DNA from: Halichondria panicea
Taxonomy: Eukaryota > Porifera > Demospongiae > Suberitida > Halichondriidae
Length of the DNA stretch: 64,000 nt
NCBI RefSeq assembly: GCF_963675165.1
Contig: NC_087377.1
Location: 16,369,518 to 16,433,517 of the forward strand
Direction: 5' to 3'
Part shown: positions 48,101 through 58,951 of the stretch, in pieces
Layout of the letters: each line of letters starts with the position of its first letter
Position numbering within the stretch: the first letter of the stretch is position 1
Translations under genes and position numbers: made by a program
Notes under the pieces: model-generated
Told to the model about the DNA's origin: nothing
The model's database searches: none
Seen by the model: only the letters and a program-made list of their open reading frames with translations

Positions 48101-51100
48101 GTCTTCAGTAAGTGCTGTATATGTATGCATGGAAAGCATATTACGATTGCCATAGAGCTGCCGCAAATAGAGCTTTCTAGTTATTAATTGCCCTACCAAA
48201 TACAACATATCTGGAGGTAGAAGCCGATCACCAAATTCAAATTATCAAAGGAGAAGGCAATGTCACTGAACAAACCGTCAAGTATATTCATTTCAGGCAC
48301 TCGAAAAGCTAGAGACCTTATTTCCTTGTTAGACTCAATATCCTCCACACTTTTAATGTTCACGATTGCGGCTAACATTTCACTTACTTGCAGCAATAGG
48401 AGAAACAGTTAAGTCTATTTCGATGATTCCCTGTACTCCGCCCGCTGGTACACTTTCGATTACTAAACGAGGAGAGACAGTGGCGTTCACACCCTCTGTG
48501 ACTGTCAGGGATGTGGCCTCAAATGAAAATGTAGCAGTACCAACTGCAGAAAATGTAACGACATCCAGTAAATAAATTTCTATCTTGTAACAGTTTCTAT
48601 ACATTATAGCTAGTGTGCTATTACAGTTAGAGTGAGAGTGAGATATGTAAGGAGAGCTAGTGTACCGTTCACATCCAATATGTTGATAGTCAGGTTAGCA
48701 GCAGCAGGGTCAACATTGGCATTAGATGAAGTCAAGTCAATGGAATAGGATTGGGTTGCCTCCAAGATGTCATCAGTCATAGCCGTAACATTGAAACATG
48801 TATTTATTATATTTTGAGTATTTACTTGGTCCGATACAGCAGTACTGTCAGTCATAAAGTCATCAGACACTAAGTTGTGAGATTGAGCAAACTTGTGAAC
48901 ACAAACCACTATATAATATGCAATATCACACTAGTGATGTCTGTAGCTACTTGAGCTATGTGGATACTTTTAGTATTACAGTAAAATTGCTCATACAATT
49001 ATTCTTGTTTAGAATGTACATGTACACCATGCAAATATTTAGTTATTTCACCTGCTGTGATTCCGTTGAAGTCAATATTGTACATAACCATACGCAAAAT
49101 GGCTCCCTGTGCCATGGTGTTAACACAGTAGGTCAGATCATCACCTTCGCTATGCTCGGCTGAGCCCATGACACTCAGTCCAATAACAGCATCTGAAAAA
49201 TAATTTACTGAATAATTTGGGGCAAAGAAAGAGAGAGCCATTCTACTCTTCGCTGAGTGAAATGCATAGTAGTTAAAATTAAACACTTGACTTAAAATAC
49301 CATAATTATTATAGGAGTATATTATACTATGCATGTACACAATTATAACCTCGCTGCATGCATGCATGTACTCTTAAGCAATCACACACAATCAAGCAGT
49401 TCATGCACAAATTGAAACCATAAATTAATGTAAAACTAAAAATGAGTGGTGCCACTTGATAGAACGTTCGCCTTCGAGCTGACTCAGCTAGGATTCAAGC
49501 AGCAAAACTAGACTGACTCAGCTGGCATTTTTGGGGGTGGGGTATTAGAAATGGTCATGTGAAGCTCATGTGGAGTCACGAGACCAACCACGTTGCCATG
49601 ATCATGTTGTGTTGATTATGTTGCCATGGTTATATAGCACCAAAAAACACAAGCAAGAGTACGAGTTATATTTATTGTCTACTACATCAGAATTGATGGC
49701 AGTAAACTTCTGAGGACGAGGGCGAAGTCCCCGAGGCCAAGGACAGTTTATGATTGTACATAACAATAATACCGTAGATCATAAGCATTAAAGGCACGCA
49801 TATCGATAATTATGTTTCACAAATTTATACACATGCACTCATGGCTTCTTACTAATACATGATGTACCTCAATAGCCACCTACCATCTCGGTCTGAAATC
49901 ACGATAATTGCAGTGGAGATGGTACCTCCAGAGGAGATCATTGTGCTGTCAAAAGAGATGGAAAAGGAATGGAATGACTCAAAGTCAATATCGTCGTTGA
50001 TGACGATATCGAACTCGAAAGTTGATGAACCCCCCGCGGAGAACATGATTTCCGAGGGTGTAGGTAGGGAGGCATCAGATGAATCTGTGATGCAAATCAT
50101 GATGTATATACTATACCAACACAATAATGCCAACTCTGTCTTAATCTCGAGCAGTATATCATGAATCACATGCCTAATCAACACACAAGGGGGGAATTTG
50201 TATTCCCCTCTAGTTAGTGTACAATAACCATAGCTCCTGCATATACTGAATACGTGTACATATTATTTTATTATGTACGTACCTGTCAGTGAATCAATGT
50301 TGAAGTTAGCAGTAACTAAGACGTTGAAGTCAGTTTGTATCTCTCCAGTGAGGCCCTCCAGAGAACCAGTTACTGTGCATGTAGAATCCTCCTCACAAGT
50401 GAAGGAGGTTTGGTCAAATGTGATGGTCACACTTGCTGGCTCTGTACAGAAGGGAAACAAATATTTTAATGAGCTAATGTCTCGCAGGATGCCACATTAA
50501 TTACTAAGTATTTTGGAAAAGGGTTGCACTAAGCCCGTAAAAAGTAATCTTTGAAATGCACAATGCAATGCATGTACTTATTTTGTACTAATTCATACAT
50601 AATTATAGGGCAGTTTATATTCGGAAATCGAAATCCAACTTAAGCACAAACGTATATAGCTTTTCTACGAATGCTATCTAATCACACACCATCATCGGTG
50701 ATGTTCAGTGACAAGGGCAGAGTACCCGTTGTCAACACTCCCTCAGGTTCAATACTTGTAATATTCACGCTGAAGTCATGGTCAAACTCGAGATCATCGT
50801 CATTCATAAAGCTGATCATAAAATTCTTAGCCACCGCTACTCCAACGCAATTCATACACGGACCAAATGTGATAGTTGGCATTGGCTGATGAGTGAAGTC
50901 GTCCATCACAACTGCAAAAATAAAGTTGATTATGTACATGCTCTATAGTAGCCCGACGAACATCTGCATGGCCACAAAAAGAGGTGGTATTAGTGAGGCA
51001 GGCAGGTACATGTAATCAGTACGTGTGGATGACAATCAGGGGCGTAACTAGCAATGAGGCTATTGAACTCAAGTTTTATGTGACTCACAGCAGTTTTCTG

Positions 51101-54100
51101 CCATTTGCATGCGCTTCTACGCGATAATTAGTGGGTGTGGTTTCCGGGCAAACAATTTGCGGGGGAGGGTTAAATTTTCTAGTTACGCCCCTGACAATTA
51201 TTTAACTCATATATGTACCGTACTCTACCGAGATTACGCCCACCCTAATTGCATGCTACAAAGCAGCTACAGGTAGGATGGGCTTAATTTCGAAAACAGT
51301 AGTTTTGTCTAGAAATTAAGCCCACCCAGGTGTTTGCCTCGAAATTAAACCTACTCATTAAGAAACTTTTCTTCTCAGGCTGAGTCTGAGGCCTGCCAGC
51401 TCTTGAAATACAATGAATACATCAACATACAACAATGGTAATGCATGGGTAAAGTAGCTAGGTATAAAGAGTCAAGATTCTGCACCAGAAGGCGTAATTT
51501 CGGACGTGGGCGTAATCTCGGTGGAGTACGGTATACCCCGTGAGCCCGAGTCAGCCCCAATGATAATGCAACTAGCACTATTAAGTACGTATACAAGCAA
51601 TAACCACCTGCATCTCCGTTAATTAGATCAAGATTGACTATGATGGTTCTCTCCAGATCTATACGTTGGCCGTCTGTTCGACTCAACGTAGCCACTACCG
51701 TCACTCCGCCATTTTCCTCTGCGTAATCAGGCATGGATTGAAGGGTTAGCCCTACTTGAAAGTCTCCGGCTGTATACGGAAACAGAAATACATAATTATG
51801 TATATACGTAGTACATCTACAACTATAGAGCTATACTATAAATGATGGCGATCTGCCCATTCTAATTATACAGTCTATAATTATTATGGTCACCATCATG
51901 TAATCAGAGCACCCTCTATAACACAACCATTGTTATAGTTTGCCCAAAGGTGACGCTTAAAGTGACAGGCTCAAATATTTATTGTTCAATCAAAGTGAAT
52001 TATAATTATAATTATAATTATGATCAATGATAGTAATAATTATTATTACATGCTGGCTGACAACTGCATGTGTGTATTACGTATGTACATACCATCATCA
52101 TCCTGCACACGTAGGTTAATACTTGTAGGGGAACCTAGTGTACAATCTTCGATGTCAGGAATTGTGATAGTCAAGCTCTCTGTGTTCTCCAGAATATCAT
52201 CATTGACTATCATGATGGGTGGTGAATTGACATTCATGACAGACCCACCATCAGGAAAAGATATATCCGGAATATCTCCAATGTCTGCTGAGCTGATTCC
52301 ACCGGGAGCTATGAAAGTGGTGAAATGCATTAGAGCTTGTTCAACATGCAGGTATATGCTTTTACTAACTTGCAAGAAACGGAGCCATCAGAGAAATGTT
52401 AAGGTTTCCATTCGCTCGCACTCCACTAAAACCACTAAACTGTACGCTCAACACTGCTCCGTCAGATTCAGTGAATTCTGTACTGATGCCTGATGAAAAT
52501 GACACTGTGCAGTCTGGAGAGATAGAGAAAAGTATAAAATTTAGCAGTACATCATGCACCAAATACACCATTTTTTCAAGCTACATGCATTTAATTTATA
52601 TAGAAGGACTCATAACATGCACACATAATTTATGCAGTACTGACTAACAGCTGCATGTAGTACAGTTTGTACGTATAATATACTCTACAACTATGCATAC
52701 TCCTCGATGAACATAGCAAGCACTTCAAAAAAGACCTATAACAAAAAAAGTTTGTTTTTGTCTCCCAATTTTCTAAACCAATTCTGCTAGTATTTCAAAT
52801 ACCATTATTATGACTGCGCTTCCCACTAATTGAGAGTCTGCATGGACAGCTTGTATCTTCTACTTACCACCACGATCTGTAATTGTAATTTCCGCAGTTT
52901 CCATTGTGATTTCTAGTGTACCGCTAGAAGGGCTGCTTGCCGATATACGTGCAGAGAAAGTTTCTGTTCCCTCAAAGTTGTCATCATCTATGATATCAAT
53001 GGACTCACACACAAGTGGGCCACTCATTGAGTCGAAAATAAAATCACGACTAAGTAGACCAGAACCAAAATCTGTAAGGAAAAGAAACATACACATAATA
53101 ATTATTGACTATAATAATATTTATGCTCAATATCAGCTTATTTATTCATGTATACATGATGATTATAAGCAAATTGTACAAGGTTATGTGTTACAGAGTA
53201 TACAATTATAGACATGCAGTGTGTGTACCTCGATCTATACGAGCTGTTTGCAAATTGTAATACTACAATAAAATTATGCGAACTTTACGAGTATACTAAT
53301 GGTTTGCAAAATATAATTTTATGGTTTTGCGAAGCATTATATTATAGTAATACGGTATGTATGTACATGCACATGCATGTTATAGTGTATGTACATGTAC
53401 CTAGTGATCCTGCATCCGGTGTTCCAGGATCACCCGTTAGAGTGATTGTCACGCTGAATGAGACTCCATCACTGATTGAGTCGACATCTCGGATCACCAA
53501 ACACACCATATCATCAGCACCACCTTCTGCAAACTCGTACGTTGATTCGTTAAACTCGACCATTGAATCCTCTGAAAACAAACCGTTATGGTTAATAGGT
53601 CATGGAACGTCGTAACAGGTCAGGTATATAGACAAGAAACAATGATGTGCTTAAAAAGCGTGTTCATTATAAAGATATTTCTAAGGATAGCATGTGATAT
53701 ACTACCTAGTCACCTAATTCATCATCCTGAATGTTAAATGTAGCTTCAGAAGGCGACATCATGTTTCTTACAACTCCAGGAGGGTCAGATGTATTGGCAA
53801 GGGTTAGGGTAAAGCTGTGATTAAATTCAAGGATTGCGTCATCCACAATTGTCACCGCAACAATACTCCCCTCAGTGGTCTGCCCAGGAGTGAATGTTAT
53901 ACTATCCTCATCAAGAACGTAATCTGCACCAGAAAGGATTAGAAGTTTGAACAATTATCTGCGTGATATTATTATTATTCTCATAAACACATGAACTATT
54001 ACGTCATTGATAGTTAGTGTGTTGCGAATGGAAATGCGGTTGCAGGATATGATACATACCTGCAGTATCTCCAGAGTCATGTTCTATTCCAATGGTGATG

Positions 54101-57100
54101 GTCGTGTCTAACGTAGCACTATTATCCAAAACAACGAAAGCCGTAAAATTGACAGTCATATCAGTGCCTTCAATGGCATCCACTGAAGCTATCAAATTGT
54201 ATGTTGCCAGAGAAACTATGGGCACAAAGAGAATAGATTGTGAATAAAACAATTATGTATAATATAAATATAATTATTATAACCATGCACACACTGACAG
54301 CAACAATCATGCACAATACAAAATACGTACACGGCGACTGTAATAAAGAGAGAACACACAAGTTTAACACTATTATTGCATCACTTGCACTCATGATTAC
54401 TACCTGATTACTATGGTGTATGATGCACTAGCTTACCATCATCATCGACAATGGTCACTGTCTGAAGAGTTGTGTCTAGAACCACATTATCCATAAACGC
54501 AGCGGGTACAGATTGGAGAAAAACATTGAAACTGTGTGGTCCTTCAATAGAGACATCATCCATAGCCATTATTCCGCTGACGCTTATGGTATCAACGGAG
54601 AATGCGGAGAATGTGACTTGAAAAGGATTTGGTACTGAATAATCGGTATTGATGTCTGTACGAATAGAAGTTGACATGATACACACAAATGCAATAGATA
54701 CTTGAGGCAACCGCGTAATTCACACGCACATTGTACATAATCATATTATTATCATACATACTCAAATAATTATGCTGTGAAAAACACACAAAAGCAGATT
54801 TTTAATACAAAGTAACAAGCTAGACAATTAATAGCTCCTGTTTTATGGACCCTATAACATTATATATACCGTACCAGTCCGAGAATCAATTGTGTCGTTA
54901 GTAGCCAGTGTAACAGTGAGGAAACTTAGTCCCAAAATGACACTACCAGGAGATATCATAACTTGAATATTAAGCGAAGAGCCACTTCCATCCTCCATTA
55001 ACGTCAAGTTTGTAACAGGTACAATAGAAATGGTCACCACTACAGGTGGAAGTAACATAAACACAAGGACATTGTACGTATACTCTGCTAGTCCTTCATG
55101 CATGTGTAATTTAGGAGACATTTATTTGCTGGTAGTACAAAAGTTCTATACGCGAATCAGAAAAGCATAATTATACCATCAAACACTCAATTTATAACCT
55201 CCCCAGAATTCCTGTGAGTCAACCAACCTATATTCACAAAACACTTGGAGTAATCGCAAAAGACTTGCAAAACTTATAGTTCAATGGAATCTCAAGTATG
55301 TATAGAATAATAACGTTAATCTAGAAAACTATATGTAGCGCCATACAGGATTTTGCGAGGACCAAACAAGAATAAAAGATTCAGTTGTACTAACATTATT
55401 ATTTTGTGAGTAAAATGAATATAGATGAGTGCATCTAGATGGTACATGTACACAGTAAAATCCCATTATGCTCAAAGTCAGATGATTCGTGTATACAGAG
55501 TCAAGCATCAGTAACATAACACTTACTCTCATTGTCTTCGATCGTCACTGTACCAGTGGTGCTAGGGCCCAGATTAACGTTATTGCCAGCATCATTGACT
55601 ATTGCTAGTGACACCATGAGTGTTTCAATGCCATCCAGAGTGTCATCGTCGATTATTGTCAAGTTTACACAAGCAGTACTTCCATTCACACTTCCAACCG
55701 GAAACATTGCTGTTGTGTCAGCAGGCACCATGTAGTCAGAACCCTGAGCTACACAGGTGGGAATTATTATGGGAGATTGAGTCAATTTTGCAAACTGTAC
55801 ACAAAATACCACAATAATAGCTACTTACTTCCACATACGTGCATGTGCATGTATACATGTACTTGAGCTCATCTGGAGGAATACAGTTTAATTGGTGCTT
55901 AACAACATAGAGCTAGAGAATGTTTATGAATGGATCAATTTACTAGTATTCAGGCACCCCGTCCACGTAATCTTATAGTAATTATCTTACGAAAGATCTC
56001 AAAAGAGAATGTGCTATTTGGAGTATGTATCTCACTTGCTGAAGCATTCGAAATAAATGAGAAAGTGACTTCGATAGGGAAAGTTATATTGGTGAGAAAA
56101 GCTGATACTTGAGCACAAACAGACACAACACCATCGCCCTCACGACCAGTGAAGTCAGTTGATTCCAAGTTCACAATCGGATCTGTAGATATATACATGC
56201 AAAGTATTGGTATATATATATACAGTCGCAATGTATAGACAGATTTACAGTGTACACCACAGTAATGGTACAATGTATAATAATTATAGTGAAGTGGTTA
56301 GGATATAGAGGTGTAAACAATAATAGACACACCATAAGATTAGAACAATGAGAAGTTAAATCTGAATGTGTCTATAATTACATCACCGGCCCCCATTAAA
56401 AATTAAGTGCATGATCATTTTATCTGGAACTACAACTATATACAGTCATGTAATTACGTATTATAATCTGATTAGTGCAGTACATGCAATAACAGTCCAA
56501 ATACAGTATTCATACAGTAGTACGTAGTTTTGATGTGACAATAGCAAATTCGTTATTAGTTTCCAGAGGAGGTATATAGTCCGGTTTTAATTGTGCATTC
56601 CGATCATCTACTGAATCAACAAAGGATTGGAGAAGAATTAGACGATCGGAATGCACATCCGGAATCGTAAGACCTGACATTAATTGACTATAATGAAAGC
56701 ACCATGGGTGCTGGTGCCTCGGTGGAGGTGCCAAAGCTACATATAACCTACTAATGGCTAGCTTTTATATATACACACATTGATCATGATCACAACATTT
56801 TAATTTTATTGCATGCAGAATCCAGAATCACAGGGAAACTCAAAGAGTGGGTAATGATCGAGGATGATTGTTGTTAAAAACGATCGATGCCAAAAGTTCA
56901 AGTGTAAAATTAATGGCTGCAAGTCAGCAGAGCCTTGCAGCTCTCTTCTCACTCTTACAGCTACCAATAGCTAGCGTTCTACTGCAGAGCTAACTACTAA
57001 GTATAGAGTAGCAACACTCGGTGAACAAGTTTTACTACGCACTCATCTGAAAAGACTGCATGCAATGGCATTCCAAGAAGCAAAACTAGGCATTAACTCG

Positions 57101-58507
57101 AGAACAAAACTTTTTTGCAAATCCATGAATTAAAATCCAAGAGAACATGACTAGAAGCCTATAGAAACTCTACTTATCACTTCATTGATCCTTGAGCAGC
57201 TGTAGCAGCCTGACTACATAACACACACATGCACACACAAACAAACTACCGTATACCTCGCTTAATTGCGCATGCGAACCGAGGCATAATTATCATTCTC
57301 TGGGACCTTTCCTATCAAAACCGAATACTAAAATTGTATAGGGAGCCGAGGGTGTGACAAAGTAATGCATGCATGTCACATAAAAATTATGAATATACAC
57401 ATCCACACACATATACCAGCGTTAACTTATATAATTATCGTTAGTTTGGAGATTCGAAATTTAATTTCCATGCATGCAATGGTATCTCCCCCATTAAAAA
57501 GTGCATGACTATATTTCATCTGGGACTACAACTACAGTCATATGTACTAGCTTACTGTCATCGTTGTCCAGAATAATGACTATAATTGTTCCTTGCATGG
57601 GAATTGCTATCGAAGTACCTGCACCCGAGATTAACACGGCAAAATCTTCATTACCCTCAAGAAATTCATCATCTACTGTCTGGTGGTACATTATGGCCAC
57701 AGTTCCACTCGTTGGTCCTGGGGGTATACACACTTCTATAGGTTGTGTGGACGCCAGGTCATCAGCCTTTGCTAGGTTTTCCGTTGCTGCATTTGTTTTA
57801 CGACATCAGTAAACATGTGGAAGGTTTTAAGTTAGTCTAAAAAATAGTTACTAAATATATATAATTATAGAGTATAATCACTGACCAGAAAAGAACATAA
57901 GATTCACGCCAGTACATTCAGTAGAGGTAATAGTTTGATTAGCCTCATATGTCAGATTGAGAATTGGACGTTCACCCTCGTCGACAGACAATTCCTCTGT
58001 TGTAAACATCAATGCTACGAAAAAACAAAATTGGAAAAAATAATGGAGTTTGTGAGTTTTATTATGAGATAACGCATGCATACACATGCACACATGCATG
58101 CACTGTTTGTATACGTATAGATGGCGCAGCCTGGTATCTAATGGTACAACTGTTATTACAAACAAGTGCACGTTTTTAGCGAAAAGTCCATATTTGCACG
58201 ACTTATGCATACACAGTGGCTATCTTTATATAGGCTGTACTGCATGCTCACGCCAAATGATAAGCGACAAACTGATATAAAGTATACACTTCGCTGAGGG
58301 CATAATAATGTACATGCATGAAAGTATACAAATACTGTTACGAGTAGCCACTAAATGGAAGCATGCGCATTCAATATACACTCTTCACTTTCTGTCACTC
58401 GATACAGTATAATACTGAGACTCACTTTGTATAGCGCACGATACTTGTGGAGTTGTGCAGGAGAGGAAAACTGCTGCAAGTACAAACAAGAGAGTGAAGT
58501 CCTTCAT
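40261..58507 (-). CDS. ADGRV1-like adhesion GPCR with 13 Calx-beta domains (gene B)
   Basis: I read 39 minus-strand exons, 7122 nt, 2373 aa; lists are in the block entries. Signal peptide exon 58426-58507 (KDFTLLFVLAAVFLSC), then 26 exons forming 13 Calx-beta domains (to about residue 1657), LDLa (1658-1705), GAIN (1706-1942), GPS (1943-1989, CTHLTNF), seven helices and a short tail to TAA at 40261-40263. It is a plasma-membrane adhesion receptor; tandem calcium-binding Calx-beta arrays form long extracellular fibres in vertebrate ADGRV1/VLGR1, and a similar tether role is inferred. Unlike ADGRV1 as I know it, it has an LDLa module and no EPTP repeats. The cytoplasmic tail is shortened relative to genes A and C. 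From LDLa onward, exon lengths match A and C almost exactly, including a 29-nt exon. ADGRV1 orthology is not claimed; only domain order is similar. Confidence 0.88.
41855..41931. repeat. Inverted-repeat hairpin in a 7TM intron
   Basis: CCCCTCAGCTAGGCTAAAAA on the left pairs with TTTTTAGCCTGAGGG on the right, with ATACCAGG/CCTGGTAT inside. The same hairpin occurs at the matching place in gene C (61147-61222), so it predates the B/C duplication. Confidence 0.7.
42214..45014 (-). other. Gene B LDLa and GAIN/GPS exons
   Basis: 44871-45014 is the LDLa (DCPDMSDELNC). 44197-44225, 43946-44113, 43291-43370, 43133-43226, 42963-43017 and 42620-42903 are GAIN. 42214-42354 is the GPS with CVSWDF and CTHLTNFAVLV. 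The GAIN exon 42620-42903 carries three residues (TVRETAV region) absent from gene A but present in gene C. Confidence 0.92.
43418..43735. mobile_element. MITE-like element in a GAIN intron of gene B
   Basis: The left part reads TAATCTGGGTTGGAATCCAG and the right part TCAATCCAGATTCGACCCAG followed by ATTA, an imperfect inverted repeat; internal GTGTAAACGG blocks also appear in both halves. It is shared with gene C (62705-63020) at the same intron position. Non-coding. Confidence 0.6.
47374..47834. mobile_element. MITE-like inverted-repeat element, copy 3
   Basis: In the intron between the 10th and 11th Calx-beta pairs. It starts TAGCAGGTATATTTCGAGGG and ends with the near reverse complement (CCCTCGAAATATACCCGCTA). 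It is longer than copy 1 (15665-15855), so it may contain a nested insertion. Confidence 0.65.
49443..49505 (+). repeat. Possible tRNA-like (SINE-type) fragment
   Basis: GTGGTGCCACTTGATAGAAC followed by GTTCGCCTTCGAG and, about 20 bp later, GGATTCAAGCAG loosely resembles an A box and B box in tRNA order. The cloverleaf is poor and no acceptor stem forms. A decayed tRNA-derived repeat is possible; no functional tRNA. Confidence 0.2.
51037..51193. mobile_element. 157-bp MITE with 15-bp perfect TIRs and 5-bp TSD
   Basis: CAGGGGCGTAACTAG at 51037-51051 is the exact reverse complement of 51179-51193, and both sides are flanked by ACAAT (51032-51036 and 51194-51198). It sits in the intron between halves of the seventh Calx-beta domain. 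No coding capacity. The ends are suggestive of an hAT- or similar DNA-transposon derivative; the family is not assigned. Confidence 0.88.
51214..51534. mobile_element. Second fold-back element adjacent to the MITE
   Basis: CCGAGATTACGCCCACC near the left end and GGGCGTAATCTCGG near the right are inverted, extending outward to TACCGTACTC / GAGTACGGTA. Internal copies of AAATTAAGCCCACC repeat the theme. It shares the G-GGCGTAA word with the neighbouring MITE, so the two may be related. Confidence 0.65.
56700..57292 (-). repeat. Inverted copy of the SPFH-like gene upstream region
   Basis: Reverse-complemented, this intronic stretch follows 27146-27620 block by block: TGCCTCGG, GTTTCTATAGGCTTCTA, GAACGCTAGCTATTGGTAGC, GCATCGATCGTTTTTAACAA, TTTGGCACCTCCACCGAGGC. 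It has local indels. It lies between the first and second Calx-beta pairs of gene B. Confidence 0.85.
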
Positions 58508-58951
58508 TTGGCAAAATGCAATAGGGCTGTTACTGATGTGGAGTTGTTTGGTCATTCATTATATGCACAGGCACAAACATGCACTATAGTGGGCCACCGG
58601 ATGCAGTAAAAGATAAATTCCCAAGTTGCATGCATGTAAATGTATAGATTCAGATATTGTGTGGCTGCATAGAATTGCTATTGTAACACAGTGTGCATGA
58701 ATAGGCATGATTAGTTACCTAAACATTGAAACGAAAATCAGATGGTTTACCACAAAGCAACGCCTAGCTGCAATGCCAACAATCTGCTATTAAATTGAAA
58801 CACTATATAATTATTTGTGTGGTTTCGGCGATCTCTTTCAAAAATATAATTTGCACACACACAAACACACCATCATCTCAATTCTGCATGCATGGTTACC
58901 ATGCAATTGTATGTCCAGCTACACTATGATTAACACTAGTGATTAAGTTTG
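58508..58951. other. Spacer between genes B and C
   Basis: Only about 440 bp separate the start codon of gene B from the stop codon of gene C. It must hold both the 3' UTR of C and the promoter of B. I see no clear TATA box or polyadenylation signal. Confidence 0.5.

Larger units (their letters stand above)
45124..58014 (-). other. Gene B array of 13 Calx-beta domains
   Basis: Exon pairs, first/second half, N- to C-terminal: 57886-58014/57556-57786; 56036-56182/55527-55748; 54875-55039/54437-54655; 54060-54215/53714-53923; 53401-53571/52868-53071; 52370-52513/52093-52308; 51608-51769/50690-50911; 50283-50441/49884-50084; 49052-49192/48666-48869; 48388-48543/47887-48114; 47059-47205/46642-46890; 46305-46460/45815-46015; 45505-45708/45124-45369. 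All junctions are phase 1 and all 26 lengths are multiples of three. First halves end before a DGTA-type turn (TTDGAK, NDTIDSRTG); second halves carry the acidic I-V-DDD-x-x-E and end in VTIEDN or ILDND. The most C-terminal pair is closest to the last Calx-beta of gene A. Confidence 0.88.

Noticed and set aside
48193-48396. Possible extra exon between the halves of the 10th Calx-beta domain
   Set aside because: The flanking exons 48388-48543 and 47887-48114 join in frame and complete the domain; no acceptor gives this segment the needed phase.
56510-56734. 74-codon minus-strand frame resembling a final exon
   Set aside because: Overlaps the inverted SPFH-upstream copy and a 14-bp inverted repeat (TGTGCATTCCGATC); no splice partner in gene B keeps frame.
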